Notes under the pieces: generated by a model
What the model saw: only the letters and a program-made list of their open reading frames with translations
Databases searched by the model: none
What the model was told of the DNA's origin: nothing
Position numbers and translations under genes: made by a program
Shown here: positions 6,798 through 16,344 of the stretch, in pieces
How positions within the stretch are numbered: the first letter of the stretch is position 1
Layout: each line of letters starts with the position of its first letter
NCBI GenBank assembly: GCA_030612725.1
Contig: JAUWNJ010000013.1
Coordinates: 1 to 64,000 of the forward strand
DNA: 64,000 nucleotides
Direction: 5' to 3'
DNA from: Planctomycetales bacterium
GTDB lineage: Bacteria; Planctomycetota; Phycisphaerae; SM23-33

Positions 6798-9700
6798 ATG
6801 CCGAAACATGCTGACATTGACAAGGTAATGATTATCGGTTCAGGGCCGATTGTTATCGGGCAAGCGTGCGAGTTTGACTATTCCGGTACGCAGGCGTGCA
6901 AGGCCCTGCGGGAACTGGGCTATAAGATTGTGCTGGTCAACTCCAACCCGGCCACCATTATGACCGATCCGGGCATGGCTGACGTAACGTACATCGAGCC
7001 GCTGACGCTCGAAGCCATGACGAAGATTATCGATAAGGAGCGTCCCGACGCGCTGCTTCCAAACCTCGGCGGGCAAACCGCACTGAATCTTTCGCTGGAA
7101 CTTCACCAAGCCGGCGTGCTGGACAAGTACGGCGTGAGGGTCGTCGGCGTGCAGGTGGACGCCATCGAACGCGGCGAAGACCGCGTCGCCTTCAAAAAGA
7201 CAATGAACAGCCTCGGTATCGAGATGCCGCACAGCACAGCCGTTTATAACATCGAGGACGCCGAGAAGGTGGCTGACGAACTTGGTTATCCCGTAGTAAT
7301 TCGTCCGGCCTATACAATGGGCGGAACCGGTGGGGGGCTGGTGTATAACGTTGAAGAACTCCGCATCGTCGCCAGTCGGGGAATCGCCGCAAGCCTCATC
7401 GGGCAAATCCTCGTCGAGGAATCCGTCCTTGGCTGGGAAGAACTGGAACTGGAAGTCGTCCGCGACGCGAAAAACCAGTTGATTACCGTCTGCTTCATCG
7501 AAAACGTCGATGCGATGGGCGTCCACACGGGCGATTCCTTCTGCACGGCTCCGATGTTGACCATCAGCAAAGAACTCCAGCAGAAACTACAGGATTATTC
7601 ATACAAAATCGTCGAAGCCATCCAGGTCATCGGCGGAACAAACGTTCAGTTCGCCCACGATCCCAAGACCGGGCGCGTCGTCGTAATCGAAATCAATCCG
7701 CGAACCAGCCGAAGTTCCGCGCTGGCGTCGAAGGCGACAGGTTTCCCGATCGCGCTGGTGTCAGCCAAACTCGCCGGCGGGATGACAATGGACGAGATTC
7801 CCTATTGGCGCGACGGTACGCTCGAAAAGTACACGCCGTCGGGCGATTACGTAGTGGTCAAATTCGCTCGCTGGGCCTTTGAAAAATTCCGCGACGCCGA
7901 AGATAAACTCGGTACGCAAATGAAGGCGGTAGGCGAGGTTATGAGCATCGGAAAGAACTACAAGGAGGCATTCCAGAAGGCAATCCGGTCGCTGGAAGAC
8001 GGCAGGATGGGCCTGGGCTTTGCCGAGGATTTTAACGAACGTCCCCTGGACGAATTGATGGAAATGCTCCGCGAACCCACCAGCCAGCGCCAGTTCATCA
8101 TGTACGAAGCCATCCGAAAGGGTGCTACGGTCGAGCAACTTCATGAGACAACCTACATCAAGGCGTGGTTTATCGAACAGATGGCTGAACTGGTCGAATT
8201 GGAAGAAGAAATTCTCAAGTACAAGGGCAAAACCCTGCCGGACGAATTGCTGACCCGCGCCAAGAAGGACGGTTTTGCAGATAAATATCTCGGAAAGATT
8301 CTTGGCGCAGCCGAGGCCGACATTCGTAAGCAGCGGATTGCTCTGGGCGTGGTCGAGGGTTGGCATCCCGTCCCCGTCAGCGGTGTTGAGGATGCTGCCT
8401 ATTATTACTCTACCTACAACGCCCCGGATGCTGTCGGCACCAGCGACAAGCGGAAGATAATGGTCCTCGGCGGCGGGCCTAACCGCATCGGGCAGGGAAT
8501 CGAGTTCGATTACTGCTGCGTGCACGCCGCCTTTGCCCTGCGCGATGGGGGGGTCGAGACCATCATGGTTAACTGCAACCCCGAAACCGTCTCGACCGAT
8601 TACGACACGTCCGACAAGTTGTACTTCGAGCCGTTGACCGTCGAAGACGTGTTGAGCATCTACGAGAAGGAAAAGCCCGAAGGCGTCATCGTCCAGTTCG
8701 GCGGGCAGACGCCGCTTAACATCGCGGCTGAACTCGAAGCCGCCGGCGTCAAAATCCTCGGCACCAGCCCCGACACAATCGACCTGGCAGAAGACCGCGA
8801 CCGGTTCGGGAAGATGATGGACAAACTCGGCATCCCAATGCCCGAATCCGGTATGGCAAGCACGGTCGAAGAGGCGATGACCATTGCAGCGCGGATCGGT
8901 TATCCGCTGATGGTCAGGCCTTCGTTCGTGCTCGGCGGGCGAGGGATGGAAGTCGTTCACGACGAGGAAATGTTGCGTCAGTACGTCGCAGCGGCTGTCG
9001 ATGTTACACCGGAGAGACCTATTCTTATCGACAGGTTCCTCGATAACGCCATCGAGGCCGAGGCCGACGCTCTCGCCGACGGGACCGACACCTTCGTCCC
9101 TGCCGTTATGGAACACATCGAACTGGCGGGCGTACATTCGGGCGATTCAGCCTGCGTTATCCCGCCGATCAGCATCCCGGATAAACATCTGAAGACCATC
9201 AACGAATACACCCGTAAGATTGCCCGCGAACTGAACGTCGTAGGCGTGATGAACATGCAGTACGCAATCGCCGACGACGTGGTTTATGTCCTCGAAGCCA
9301 ACCCGCGAGCGTCGCGGACGGTCCCGCTGGTCTCCAAGGTCTGCGGAATCCCCATGGCCCGCATAGCCACGCAGTTGATGCTGGGCAAGACGCTGGCGGA
9401 GATGAACCTTCAGCATAAATCAATCCCGCACTTCGGTGTCAAGGAGGCTGTCTTTCCGTTCTCCATGTACCACGAAGTTGATCCCGTTCTTGGACCTGAA
9501 ATGCGCTCGACGGGCGAGGTGTTGGGTCTGGCCGATTCGTTCGGACTGGCGTTTTACAAGGCACAGGAGGGCGCTAAACAAATCCTTCCTACCGAGGGAA
9601 CCGTCCTGATATCGGTTTCACCTCACGACAGGCCTGCGGTTCTCAAGGCCGCCGGCAAATTTGCGGAAATGGGATTCAAGATACTTTCCACCGAAGGTAC

Positions 9701-9998
9701 TTGTGCTTTCCTGGCAGAGAACGGTATTGAGGCCGAGGTGATAAAGAAACTCCACGAGGGCAGGCCTAATATCACCGACGCGATTACCAACGGGAAGATA
9801 CAACTCGTGGTCAATACACCCATCGGCAAGTTGAGCCAGTACGACGATTCCTACATCCGCAAGTCGGCGATTAAGTACAAGATACCGTACATAACGACGT
9901 TAAGCGCCGCCGAAGCCGCCGCAGAAGGTATCGCCGCCTATCGCAAGGGCGGAAGCGAGGTCAAAGCCCTTCAGGAGTACCATGCGGACATTAAGTAG
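6798..9998 (+). CDS. carB: Carbamoyl-phosphate synthase large chain
   Basis: Makes carbamoyl phosphate from bicarbonate, ammonia (delivered by CarA) and two ATP, for pyrimidines and arginine. The 1066-residue length is normal. Two homologous ATP-grasp halves are seen: the first with SGPIVIGQACEFDYSGTQA near residue 16 and GGTGGGLVYN near 175, the second with GGGPNRIGQGIEFDYCC near residue 560 and RPSFVLGGRGMEVV near 710. The C-terminal MGS-like regulatory domain (about 935-1060) contains LSTEGTCAFLAENGI. It lies 37 bases after guaA and is probably co-transcribed, linking two glutamine-dependent nucleotide enzymes. carA is not nearby. Confidence 0.97.
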   Translation: MPKHADIDKVMIIGSGPIVIGQACEFDYSGTQACKALRELGYKIVLVNSNPATIMTDPGMADVTYIEPLTLEAMTKIIDKERPDALLPNLGGQTALNLSLELHQAGVLDKYGVRVVGVQVDAIERGEDRVAFKKTMNSLGIEMPHSTAVYNIEDAEKVADELGYPVVIRPAYTMGGTGGGLVYNVEELRIVASRGIAASLIGQILVEESVLGWEELELEVVRDAKNQLITVCFIENVDAMGVHTGDSFCTAPMLTISKELQQKLQDYSYKIVEAIQVIGGTNVQFAHDPKTGRVVVIEINPRTSRSSALASKATGFPIALVSAKLAGGMTMDEIPYWRDGTLEKYTPSGDYVVVKFARWAFEKFRDAEDKLGTQMKAVGEVMSIGKNYKEAFQKAIRSLEDGRMGLGFAEDFNERPLDELMEMLREPTSQRQFIMYEAIRKGATVEQLHETTYIKAWFIEQMAELVELEEEILKYKGKTLPDELLTRAKKDGFADKYLGKILGAAEADIRKQRIALGVVEGWHPVPVSGVEDAAYYYSTYNAPDAVGTSDKRKIMVLGGGPNRIGQGIEFDYCCVHAAFALRDGGVETIMVNCNPETVSTDYDTSDKLYFEPLTVEDVLSIYEKEKPEGVIVQFGGQTPLNIAAELEAAGVKILGTSPDTIDLAEDRDRFGKMMDKLGIPMPESGMASTVEEAMTIAARIGYPLMVRPSFVLGGRGMEVVHDEEMLRQYVAAAVDVTPERPILIDRFLDNAIEAEADALADGTDTFVPAVMEHIELAGVHSGDSACVIPPISIPDKHLKTINEYTRKIARELNVVGVMNMQYAIADDVVYVLEANPRASRTVPLVSKVCGIPMARIATQLMLGKTLAEMNLQHKSIPHFGVKEAVFPFSMYHEVDPVLGPEMRSTGEVLGLADSFGLAFYKAQEGAKQILPTEGTVLISVSPHDRPAVLKAAGKFAEMGFKILSTEGTCAFLAENGIEAEVIKKLHEGRPNITDAITNGKIQLVVNTPIGKLSQYDDSYIRKSAIKYKIPYITTLSAAEAAAEGIAAYRKGGSEVKALQEYHADIK

Positions 9999-10016
9999 GC
10001 TCACCGATGGTGTTTT

Positions 10017-11402
10017 TTATCGGATTCGTCGTCGTCGCAGTAATATCAGCCAGCCGCCCGTTGCCAACAGCAACAGCGTCGCAGGCTCTGGTATCGGCGT
10101 GAACGAAACGTTCGGATACGAGAAGGGCTCAAACAGCAGCCCGACAGGTGTTCCAAACGGGTACGCCATGTCCTCTTCGATGCCAAGTACGGCGAACGCT
10201 TCGGTCCCCGAGGGCAGGTAGAATGTATCACCGGCAGGGACGTTTGCTTCCAGCAGGACCAGTTCGCCCGTTACTTCGTCGATGAGGTACACGTCGAACA
10301 GGCAGTCGCCGATTTCCTCGAACTGAACGCCGTCGAATGTTGAAAATTCGACCTCGATAAGGTATCCCTCGGCGTTCGGCGCTGCCAGCCACAGCGGATC
10401 GTCGATGCCCAGTTCACTGTCCTTTTCCTCCAGGTCGATAGGCGCGAAGTACCACGGCGGGCCGGTGAAGAGGTTCTCCGGCATCAGCGGGCAGCTCGAT
10501 TTGCTTCCGGGAATCAGCGAAAACCCCATCTGGCCTCCGAGTGTGATTTTCGACGAACATCTCCACATGTCATCGACTGTCAGGTTGTTCACGCTGACTT
10601 CCGAAACGACGCCGCCGTTCAGAGAGATTATGTCGCCGTAGCGCGCGTCGATCGAAATGCTCACCGACGGGATGAACCATCCGTCGATATCTTCTTCCCA
10701 CACCACCTCGCCGTTGCGGAGGACTTGAAAGTTGTCTCCACACGTTCCGATAACATTACTGTCCAGATCGACCTGGTAGTCTGAATACGGCTGGTCGTAC
10801 TGATCATTGTTATACCAAACCTCTCTGGTAAGGTTCATGTAAAGATTGACGCGGATGTAATCGTCGGGCCATTCGTCAAAGGCCGGATCGAATTGAAGTT
10901 CATACGACAGGCCGGTAACGGACGTTAAAGACTCGACATACGCAGACCCGAAGAGAGAGGTCCCGACGGAAAAATCCTGGGGTTCTCCTCCCGTGTACAG
11001 CGACGCCCATGCGTGTACACGCGATCCCATCTCAAACTCGACCTTACCCTGTTGAAACATCCCCAATTCCGGAATGTTGTAGCCGGGTGTTTCAGCGGCC
11101 CATCCCAGTTGGAAAAATTCACACACACCCATGCCGGGGTCGGGATAGCCCTGTACACTGGGGTAGGGGTCCATGGTAACCCAGTTGATGCTGCCGTGGT
11201 AGTCAGGCTGCCCCGGACCGCTCTGGTAATCGGACAAATCTCCCAGGTCCACTCGCCCGGCATATCCTCCGTCACGAAGTTCGCCTTCGAAGTGGATGAA
11301 ATCGCCGGCAGGAGCAGTCAGCGTCAGCGCCGCTATGCAAAAGACAGTGATTACCGTCTGTGCCTGAAAGGAAGTTCCGCATCGCTTATTTTGCGTCAGC
11401 AT
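10017..11402 (-). CDS. PEP-CTERM secreted protein of unknown function
   Basis: A 461-residue secreted protein with an N-terminal signal segment (TVITVFCIAALTLTAPAGDF) and a C-terminal PEP-CTERM tail: IPEPATLLLLATGG, hydrophobic helix, then LRRRRIR. Such tails are cut by exosortase; no exosortase is in the window. The body is rich in Asp, Tyr and aromatic beta-strand sequence and lacks a recognised enzymatic motif. Convergent with carB, 18 bases apart. Its 5' end lies 233 bases from the rho stop. Confidence 0.75.
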   Translation of the reverse strand: MLTQNKRCGTSFQAQTVITVFCIAALTLTAPAGDFIHFEGELRDGGYAGRVDLGDLSDYQSGPGQPDYHGSINWVTMDPYPSVQGYPDPGMGVCEFFQLGWAAETPGYNIPELGMFQQGKVEFEMGSRVHAWASLYTGGEPQDFSVGTSLFGSAYVESLTSVTGLSYELQFDPAFDEWPDDYIRVNLYMNLTREVWYNNDQYDQPYSDYQVDLDSNVIGTCGDNFQVLRNGEVVWEEDIDGWFIPSVSISIDARYGDIISLNGGVVSEVSVNNLTVDDMWRCSSKITLGGQMGFSLIPGSKSSCPLMPENLFTGPPWYFAPIDLEEKDSELGIDDPLWLAAPNAEGYLIEVEFSTFDGVQFEEIGDCLFDVYLIDEVTGELVLLEANVPAGDTFYLPSGTEAFAVLGIEEDMAYPFGTPVGLLFEPFSYPNVSFTPIPEPATLLLLATGGWLILLRRRRIR

Positions 11403-11635
11403 TTCTCATATACCTCCGTCTTTTAATACCCTGACCGTGAATTTGGATTTATCCTATCGGGAACTTGGCCGGTGAGGCCTGGGACAGGAAAGGACGAGTG
11501 AGCGGTGCTCGCTCCTGCCGTTGGGGCAAAACAACTCCGCCGCTCCGCAGAGCGGATTTTGGAACCAAAACACACCGCTATTATACTGCTTTACAGCATT
11601 TACGTCAACCGCGATTACGAGATTATTTAGGGTTT
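11403..11635. other. Spacer between rho and PEP-CTERM gene with hairpins
   Basis: Two short hairpins are visible: GAGTGAGC / GCTCGCTC at 11496-11514 and CCGCTC / GAGCGG at 11540-11555 followed by ATTTT on the plus strand. On the minus strand, transcription from rho would cross both. Either could terminate transcription, but no proper U-tract follows on the minus strand. No gene seen. Confidence 0.35.
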
Positions 11636-12805
11636 TTAGTACGTTTTCCCTGCGAGGTCGAGGTGTTTGAGAAATTCGTCGTTGGTTTTGAATTTCGCCA
11701 TTACCGAGAGGAGTTGAGGTATTTCCTGTCCGACGCTGAGTTGGCTCAGGAAGCGGCGGAGCATGTGGATTTTCGGGAGTTTCCAGTCATCCATCAGCAG
11801 TTCTTCTTTTCGGGTGCCGGATTTTGATATATCGACTGCCGGCCAGATTCGCTTCTCCGCCAGTTGGCGGTCGAGTTGCAGTTCCATATTTCCCGTTCCC
11901 TTGAACTCCTCGAAGATCAGGTCGTCCATTCTGCTTCCGGTTTCCACCAGTGCGGTCGCCAGGATGGTAAGCGACCCGCCGTTTTCGGCTTTTCGGGCGG
12001 CTCCGAAGAGTCGTTTCGGTTTCTCCATTGCCCTGATGTCCATTCCGCCGGTCATTGTTCTTCCGGAGGTTTCGACGTGGCGGTTATACGCTCTTCCCAG
12101 TCGCGTCAGGCTGTCGAGCAGGATCACGACATCCTGACCGAACTCGGACATACGCTTCGCGCGTTCGATAGTGAACTCGGTTATCCGGACATGGTTGGCG
12201 ACTGTCTGGTCGTTTGTGGAGTGGACGATTTCGGCTGCGACTTTACGTTTGAAGTCGGTTACTTCTTCGGGGCGTTCATCGACCAGAAGGATGATGAGGT
12301 GCGCTTCGGGCGTATTTGTGAGGATGGCGTTGGCGATCTGCTGGAGGAGAATGGTTTTTCCCGACCTGGGCGGGGCGACGATAAGTCCTCGCTGCCCTTT
12401 ACCTACGGGGCATATCAGGTCCAGCACCCGCATTTCCATAGGTCCGCCGGGGGTTTCGAGTTTCATCTGTGGCTGGGGGTCCACGACGGTCATGTCGGCA
12501 AACGCAATAACCTCCGACCAGTCCCCGTAATCTCTTCCGTTGACGCGAAGAATCTTCTGGAGTCGCGGACCTGCCTTTCGTTTGGTTGCGGGTATGGCTT
12601 CGCCTTCGATTGTAACGCCCGTACGCAGACGGTCGCCGGTGATGAAATCCTTCGAGACGAACACGTCTCCGGGCGTAGCGTGAAAAGTATTGTCGGCCTG
12701 TCGCAGGAATCCGTAACCCTTCTCGGTAATTTCCAGTACGCCCGATGCCGGTACGGTCTCTTGTGGTGTTTCGGTGGCTACGTCGTTGTTGTTGTTTTTT
12801 GTCAT
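11636..12805 (-). CDS. rho: Transcription termination factor Rho
   Basis: Hexameric RNA helicase terminating transcription. After a 20-residue Asn/Thr-rich tail comes the cold-shock-like RNA-binding domain (GVLEITEKGYGFLR, residues 21-34), then the ATPase core with Walker A PPRSGKTILLQQI, Walker B VVILLDSLTRLGRAYN and the Q-loop/R-loop region (GGMDIRAMEKPKRLFGAARK, ALVETGSRMDDLIFEEFKGTGN). The 389-residue length is slightly short because the helical N-terminal subdomain in front of the cold-shock fold is absent. Its 5' leader carries a long imperfect palindrome, which could affect expression; Rho genes are often autoregulated, but nothing here proves it. Confidence 0.96.
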   Translation of the reverse strand: MTKNNNNDVATETPQETVPASGVLEITEKGYGFLRQADNTFHATPGDVFVSKDFITGDRLRTGVTIEGEAIPATKRKAGPRLQKILRVNGRDYGDWSEVIAFADMTVVDPQPQMKLETPGGPMEMRVLDLICPVGKGQRGLIVAPPRSGKTILLQQIANAILTNTPEAHLIILLVDERPEEVTDFKRKVAAEIVHSTNDQTVANHVRITEFTIERAKRMSEFGQDVVILLDSLTRLGRAYNRHVETSGRTMTGGMDIRAMEKPKRLFGAARKAENGGSLTILATALVETGSRMDDLIFEEFKGTGNMELQLDRQLAEKRIWPAVDISKSGTRKEELLMDDWKLPKIHMLRRFLSQLSVGQEIPQLLSVMAKFKTNDEFLKHLDLAGKTY

Positions 12806-13117
12806 GGGTGTCTTACATCCTTTTAAAAGCGTTCAGCATTCAGCGTTTAGCGTTCAGCGTTCAGCGATAAGCATTCAGCATTCAGCAACGGACTATGTTA
12901 TTTCTTTTTCCGTTTCTTTTTTTGCTGATGGTTGAACGCTGATTGCTAAATGCTTTATTAGTTTGCTGCAGGTCCAATCCCTGAACAGTCCGCGTCTTTC
13001 CCTGGCGGTTGTGAGAAAACCCTCTTTTCTCCGAGAAAATTCTTTTCGTCCTGCCCCTTACTATGATTAGGAAAATGCTTTACCGGAATAAAAGCAAGAA
13101 AATTTTCTATCTGTTTT
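12806..13117. other. Rho 5' leader region
   Basis: This 312-base gap lies between hisA (stop at 13118) and rho. The rho-proximal part is an imperfect palindrome built on CAGC repeats (12836-12954). The rest is A/T-rich with no ORF. A rho promoter or leader must lie here but no convincing -35/-10 pair was found. Confidence 0.4.
12836..12954. repeat. Imperfect palindrome, CAGC family, upstream of rho
   Basis: The left arm (12836-12888) is a run of near-repeats of GCGTTCAGC / GCATTCAGC. The right arm (12921-12954), reversed, reads AGCATTTAGCAATCAGCG then TTCAACCATCAGCA. Pairing is imperfect because the left arm has extra units. Same style as 5458-5529. Confidence 0.7.
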
Positions 13118-13840
13118 TTACGTCTGCGCCATTATGCACGCATCGGCCAGGTCGATCTTCCCTTCGTAATACGCTCGTCCGACGATAGCGCCGGTGCAAC
13201 CAATCTCTTTGCAGCGTGCGATGTCGTTGATACAGGCGATCCCGCCTGAGGCAATAATCGGCAGAGACGTCGAGTTTATAAGTTCGGCTGTTCCTTCCAG
13301 GTCAGGCCCGTTGAGCATCCCGTCGCGCTCGATGTCTGTATAAACAATGGCTGCCAGAGGAAGAGAACTTGCCCGCTGGGCGACTTCCGCGACTGTCAGG
13401 TCGGTTTGTTCCGTCCACCCTTCCGCTGCCAGTTTTGAGCCTCTCGCGTCGAGAGCCAGTACGATTTTCCCTGCCAAGGCTGCCTGTTGGGTGAGTTTCT
13501 CGAACCACGTCCAGTTTTTCAGGGCTGCCGATCCAATAATTACCCGGTTGACGCCCAGGTCCAGGGCTTCGAATACCGCTTTATCGTTGCGAATTCCGCC
13601 GCCCAGCTGGACCCTTACGCCGGCGGTCCGACAGATACCACGAATCGCATCGGCATTGGTTCTCCGCCCGCTGCGTGCGGCGTCCAGATCGACAACATGT
13701 ATCCACTTCGCACCGGCAGCGACGAACTGTCCAGCCACCGCCGACGCATCGCTTGCATAGATTTGCTGCCGATCATAATCGCCCTGGCTTAGACGGACGA
13801 TCTTCCCGTCTCGCAGGTCTATCGCAGGGAATATTTCCAT
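13118..13840 (-). CDS. hisA: Phosphoribosylformimino-5-aminoimidazole carboxamide ribotide isomerase
   Basis: Amadori isomerase of histidine biosynthesis. The 240-residue (beta/alpha)8 barrel begins MEIFPAIDLRDGK with the catalytic Asp8, and the second catalytic Asp is in VYTDIERDGMLNGP near residue 130. Phosphate-binding loops LGGGIRN and IASGGI are present. LALDARG in strand 5 fits HisA better than HisF. It is monocistronic here, far from other his genes. An imperfect palindrome separates it from the next gene upstream. Confidence 0.95.
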   Translation of the reverse strand: MEIFPAIDLRDGKIVRLSQGDYDRQQIYASDASAVAGQFVAAGAKWIHVVDLDAARSGRRTNADAIRGICRTAGVRVQLGGGIRNDKAVFEALDLGVNRVIIGSAALKNWTWFEKLTQQAALAGKIVLALDARGSKLAAEGWTEQTDLTVAEVAQRASSLPLAAIVYTDIERDGMLNGPDLEGTAELINSTSLPIIASGGIACINDIARCKEIGCTGAIVGRAYYEGKIDLADACIMAQT

Positions 13841-13875
13841 AAAACCGCCGTATCGGAGAACTTGAAAAGAAAAAC

Positions 13876-13960
13876 ATGAACCACAAAGGGCACAAAGAAC
13901 ACAAAGAGAAAAAACTTAATTGCCTTGTTCTTTGTGCTCTTTGTGTACTTTGTGGTTCAT
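13876..13960. repeat. Imperfect palindrome, ACAAAG family
   Basis: Arms 13876-13908 and 13928-13960 share ATGAACCACAAAG and then CACAAAGA units; about 28 of 33 positions pair. The 19-base loop is A/T-rich. It lies between the 5' end of hisA and the 3' end of the OmpA-like gene, ending 5 bases from the latter. Confidence 0.85.
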
Positions 13961-13964
13961 TCTG

Positions 13965-14645
13965 CTATTTGACCACGATAATTTCGACCCTGCGGTTTCG
14001 GGCCTTTTCTACTTTTGTCTTGTTGGAGGCGACGGGATGTGTCGCGCCCATACCGATGGCTTCGAGTTTTCCAGCCGAGACGCCCAACGTTCGCAACTGT
14101 CGCACCACAGCCATCGCCCTGTTGCTCGAGAGGTCCAGATTGTCCGCCCACAGTTTTTTTGTTTTCTTTATCGGGTCGCTGTCGGTGAACCCATACACGC
14201 GGACAACCGAGTCCGGGTATGTAGCCTTGATGGTTGCGACAATCTGTCTCAACCTGGCTGCGCCCTGTTTCGAGAGCGTCGCCCTTCCGGCGGAGAAAAG
14301 AATGTCGCTGGCGAGTGTTACCTTAGCGCCTGTGGCGGTTTCCTGCCAACCGGCGGGTACGGTCGTTTTTGCCGTTGGTATCAGTTTCGGAGCCGATTCT
14401 AATTTGGCAATTTTGGCATTGGCGGCATCCAGATCGTCGCCTTTTTTCGCCAAGAGGTCCATCAGGTTGTTGTTTTTTGCCTGACTGGTCTTGAAGGAGT
14501 TCTGCAGGTCGCCCTTCTCCAACTGAAGGTCGTTGTATTGATGTTTCAGCGTCGTCAGTTCTTCCTTGCACTTGTCATTGCATCCGGTAACGACCGGCAC
14601 GACGCCCACAAGAACGATAATTGACAAGATGGTTGCACGATTCAT
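13965..14645 (-). CDS. OmpA-family peptidoglycan-associated lipoprotein
   Basis: A 226-residue protein with a lipobox (VVPVVTGC, Cys about residue 22), a coiled coil (about 28-75, KEELTTLKHQYNDLQLEKGD), and a C-terminal OmpA/MotB peptidoglycan-binding domain with VRVYGFTDSDPIKK, LSSNRAMAVVRQL and ARNRRVEIIV. It probably tethers the outer membrane to peptidoglycan. The start is the ATG at 14645, which begins the signal peptide and has AAAGGAA upstream; a longer frame from 14714 has no signal-like sequence. Confidence 0.88.
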   Translation of the reverse strand: MNRATILSIIVLVGVVPVVTGCNDKCKEELTTLKHQYNDLQLEKGDLQNSFKTSQAKNNNLMDLLAKKGDDLDAANAKIAKLESAPKLIPTAKTTVPAGWQETATGAKVTLASDILFSAGRATLSKQGAARLRQIVATIKATYPDSVVRVYGFTDSDPIKKTKKLWADNLDLSSNRAMAVVRQLRTLGVSAGKLEAIGMGATHPVASNKTKVEKARNRRVEIIVVK

Positions 14646-14722
14646 GTCTTGTTCCTTTCCTGAATTACCCCGGTTCCAACGGGGATGATTATACCGCACG
14701 TTTTCGATAATCACAGCGGAAT

Positions 14723-15040
14723 TTATACTGTCGGCGAATTATCTTTTTGCTTTTCCAGGTTTTTTAACCGTCGTTGGTCGTTTTGGGTCTGCTGGAGGTT
14801 TTTACCTTTTCGCAGCGTCTTGAACGCCATCGGTAGCAGTTTGATGGCGGTGTACCAGACGATGATTCCGGATAACCCAGCCAGGAGCATCCCGGCAGCC
14901 GGTTTGAGCGTTACGGGCTTCCAGAAAAATTGCATCTCCCATTTCCCGCCAAGGTTGTTCAAAAGGAGGATGCCTGCTGCTACAAGCACCAGCAGGCCAA
15001 GGATGGCCATGGAATATCCGCGAATAAGTTTCATGTTCAT
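14723..15040 (-). CDS. Small two-helix membrane protein
   Basis: A 105-residue protein with two hydrophobic segments (about residues 8-27 and 46-70) and a charged, Lys/Gln-rich C-terminal tail predicted to form a short coiled coil. No family recognised. The ATG at 15040 is preceded by GGGAGA 8 bases upstream and a TATAAT box at 15062-15067 (minus strand), so it is probably transcribed from its own promoter. It lies about 78 bases upstream of the OmpA-like lipoprotein gene and may be co-transcribed with it. Confidence 0.6.
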   Translation of the reverse strand: MNMKLIRGYSMAILGLLVLVAAGILLLNNLGGKWEMQFFWKPVTLKPAAGMLLAGLSGIIVWYTAIKLLPMAFKTLRKGKNLQQTQNDQRRLKNLEKQKDNSPTV

Positions 15041-15064
15041 TGTCGATTCTCCCAAAAACAGATT

Positions 15065-15167
15065 ATAGCAGGATTATGGAAATTACCGGATTATAGGGAT
15101 TTTAAGGTTACAGGACAAAACAACAAAAGAAATCTCCATAATCCAATAATCCCTGTAATCCCGCTAT
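15065..15167. repeat. Imperfect palindrome, GGATTA family
   Basis: Arms 15065-15102 and 15130-15167 pair over 38 bases. All mismatches between the arms are transitions (A/G or C/T). Repeated GGATTA units occur in both arms. It separates the prepilin peptidase 3' end from the small membrane protein gene and abuts the latter's -10 box. Confidence 0.85.
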
Positions 15168-15189
15168 TCCGTTTTTTCTTTTTTTTTCA

Positions 15190-16344
15190 TCATGCCGCAA
15201 TCAAGGCGCCAAAGCGATTGATAAAAACAACCAGCACGTCATAAAACAGCAGCACGACCAGCGTCCCCAGAGCCAGCCAGGGTCCATAGGGCAGCTCCCG
15301 CTTGCCGCGAGCGACGAACCGGTGCATCGCCCAGAACAGTCCGAGGAACGGCGAGACGAAAAAGACCAGCGTGGCGACCTTCCAACCGGCCACTGCTCCG
15401 ACAGCCGCGAGGATGTGTACGTCGCCCATTCCCATCGCTTCTTTACCGAAGCCGAGCGTTCCGAAAATCCGCGCGCCCCATATCCAGGCGGCACCGATAA
15501 GCATCCCGAAAACCGCCCCCATTCCCGACGCGAGGTACACCGAAACTTTACCGCTTGCGGTTCCGCCGAAAAGTTCGTTGCAAAATCCCTCAACAACGCC
15601 GATTCGCGTCGCGATGAAATATCCCGCCACTCCCAGCACAACCGCCGGCGTAAGGAACAGTATTTCGCGGAGGATTTCCTTTCGCGGGTTCACGCCGTCC
15701 TGTGCCGTAATGGCTACGGTGCTTTCTCTGTCGTCCGTAATGATTTTGTCGTCGGCATCGAGGAAACTTTGCTGAATCCATCCCAGCCGAAGCAGAACCA
15801 ACGCGATAAGCAGACCTATGACAGCACCGGCAGATGCCGTAGCAAGGGCCGGCGATACCGGTTGACCGAAAGCGTGAGGCCTGAAGGTCGCTGCCGCGAT
15901 TCCAACGGCTGAACAAACCCACATCACCTGAAGCGGCACGATGAAAAGTTCAATATCGACCGCCGAGGCCGCCAGCAGGCCGCAGAGCAAGGCCGCATGG
16001 GCAGCGAACATCGGCCAGTCTTCATAGAAAGTGCCTATTCCGTCACGGAGACGCAATACGAAGTAGCAGACATACAGCCCCGCCACCAGCACCGCCGTGA
16101 GCAGTTCGATCATCAGGTAGCGGGGTGAAATACTCTGGCTGCACCATCGGCATTGTCCCCGCAGCATCAGCCAACTGATAATGGGGAGATTGTCATACCA
16201 TTTGATGGTCTTTCCGCACGACGGGCAATGACTTGCCGGGAAGACGATACTCTCGCCGCGAGGCAGGCGGTATATCACCACGTTCAGAAAACTGCCCACG
16301 CAAGCGCCGAGAATGAACAGAAACGGAATCCAGATAACGTGCAT
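15190..16344 (-). CDS. Prepilin peptidase (A24 family)
   Basis: Membrane aspartic protease that cleaves and N-methylates type IV pilin-like precursors. The 384-residue protein has the N-terminal methylase-like domain with a zinc-type CPSC...CRWC tetracysteine (residues 41-71), several transmembrane helices, and the catalytic aspartates in SAVDIELFIVP and in the GxGD-like MGMGDVHILAAVGAVAG. It is longer than usual because of a 50-residue soluble insert (DADDKIITDDREST...) in the middle. It would serve the pilus/secretion locus at 53-64 kb. Confidence 0.93.
   Translation of the reverse strand: MHVIWIPFLFILGACVGSFLNVVIYRLPRGESIVFPASHCPSCGKTIKWYDNLPIISWLMLRGQCRWCSQSISPRYLMIELLTAVLVAGLYVCYFVLRLRDGIGTFYEDWPMFAAHAALLCGLLAASAVDIELFIVPLQVMWVCSAVGIAAATFRPHAFGQPVSPALATASAGAVIGLLIALVLLRLGWIQQSFLDADDKIITDDRESTVAITAQDGVNPRKEILREILFLTPAVVLGVAGYFIATRIGVVEGFCNELFGGTASGKVSVYLASGMGAVFGMLIGAAWIWGARIFGTLGFGKEAMGMGDVHILAAVGAVAGWKVATLVFFVSPFLGLFWAMHRFVARGKRELPYGPWLALGTLVVLLFYDVLVVFINRFGALIAA

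Noticed and set aside
7761-9137. 458-codon minus-strand open frame opposite carB
   Set aside because: Antisense to carB, no family-like features.
11864-12826. 320-codon plus-strand frame opposite rho
   Set aside because: Antisense to a complete rho gene.
12836-12890. CAGCGTTCAGCG-type repeats as a possible CRISPR or iteron array
   Set aside because: Units are too short and irregular, there are no spacers, and the array pairs with an opposite arm, so it is part of a palindrome.
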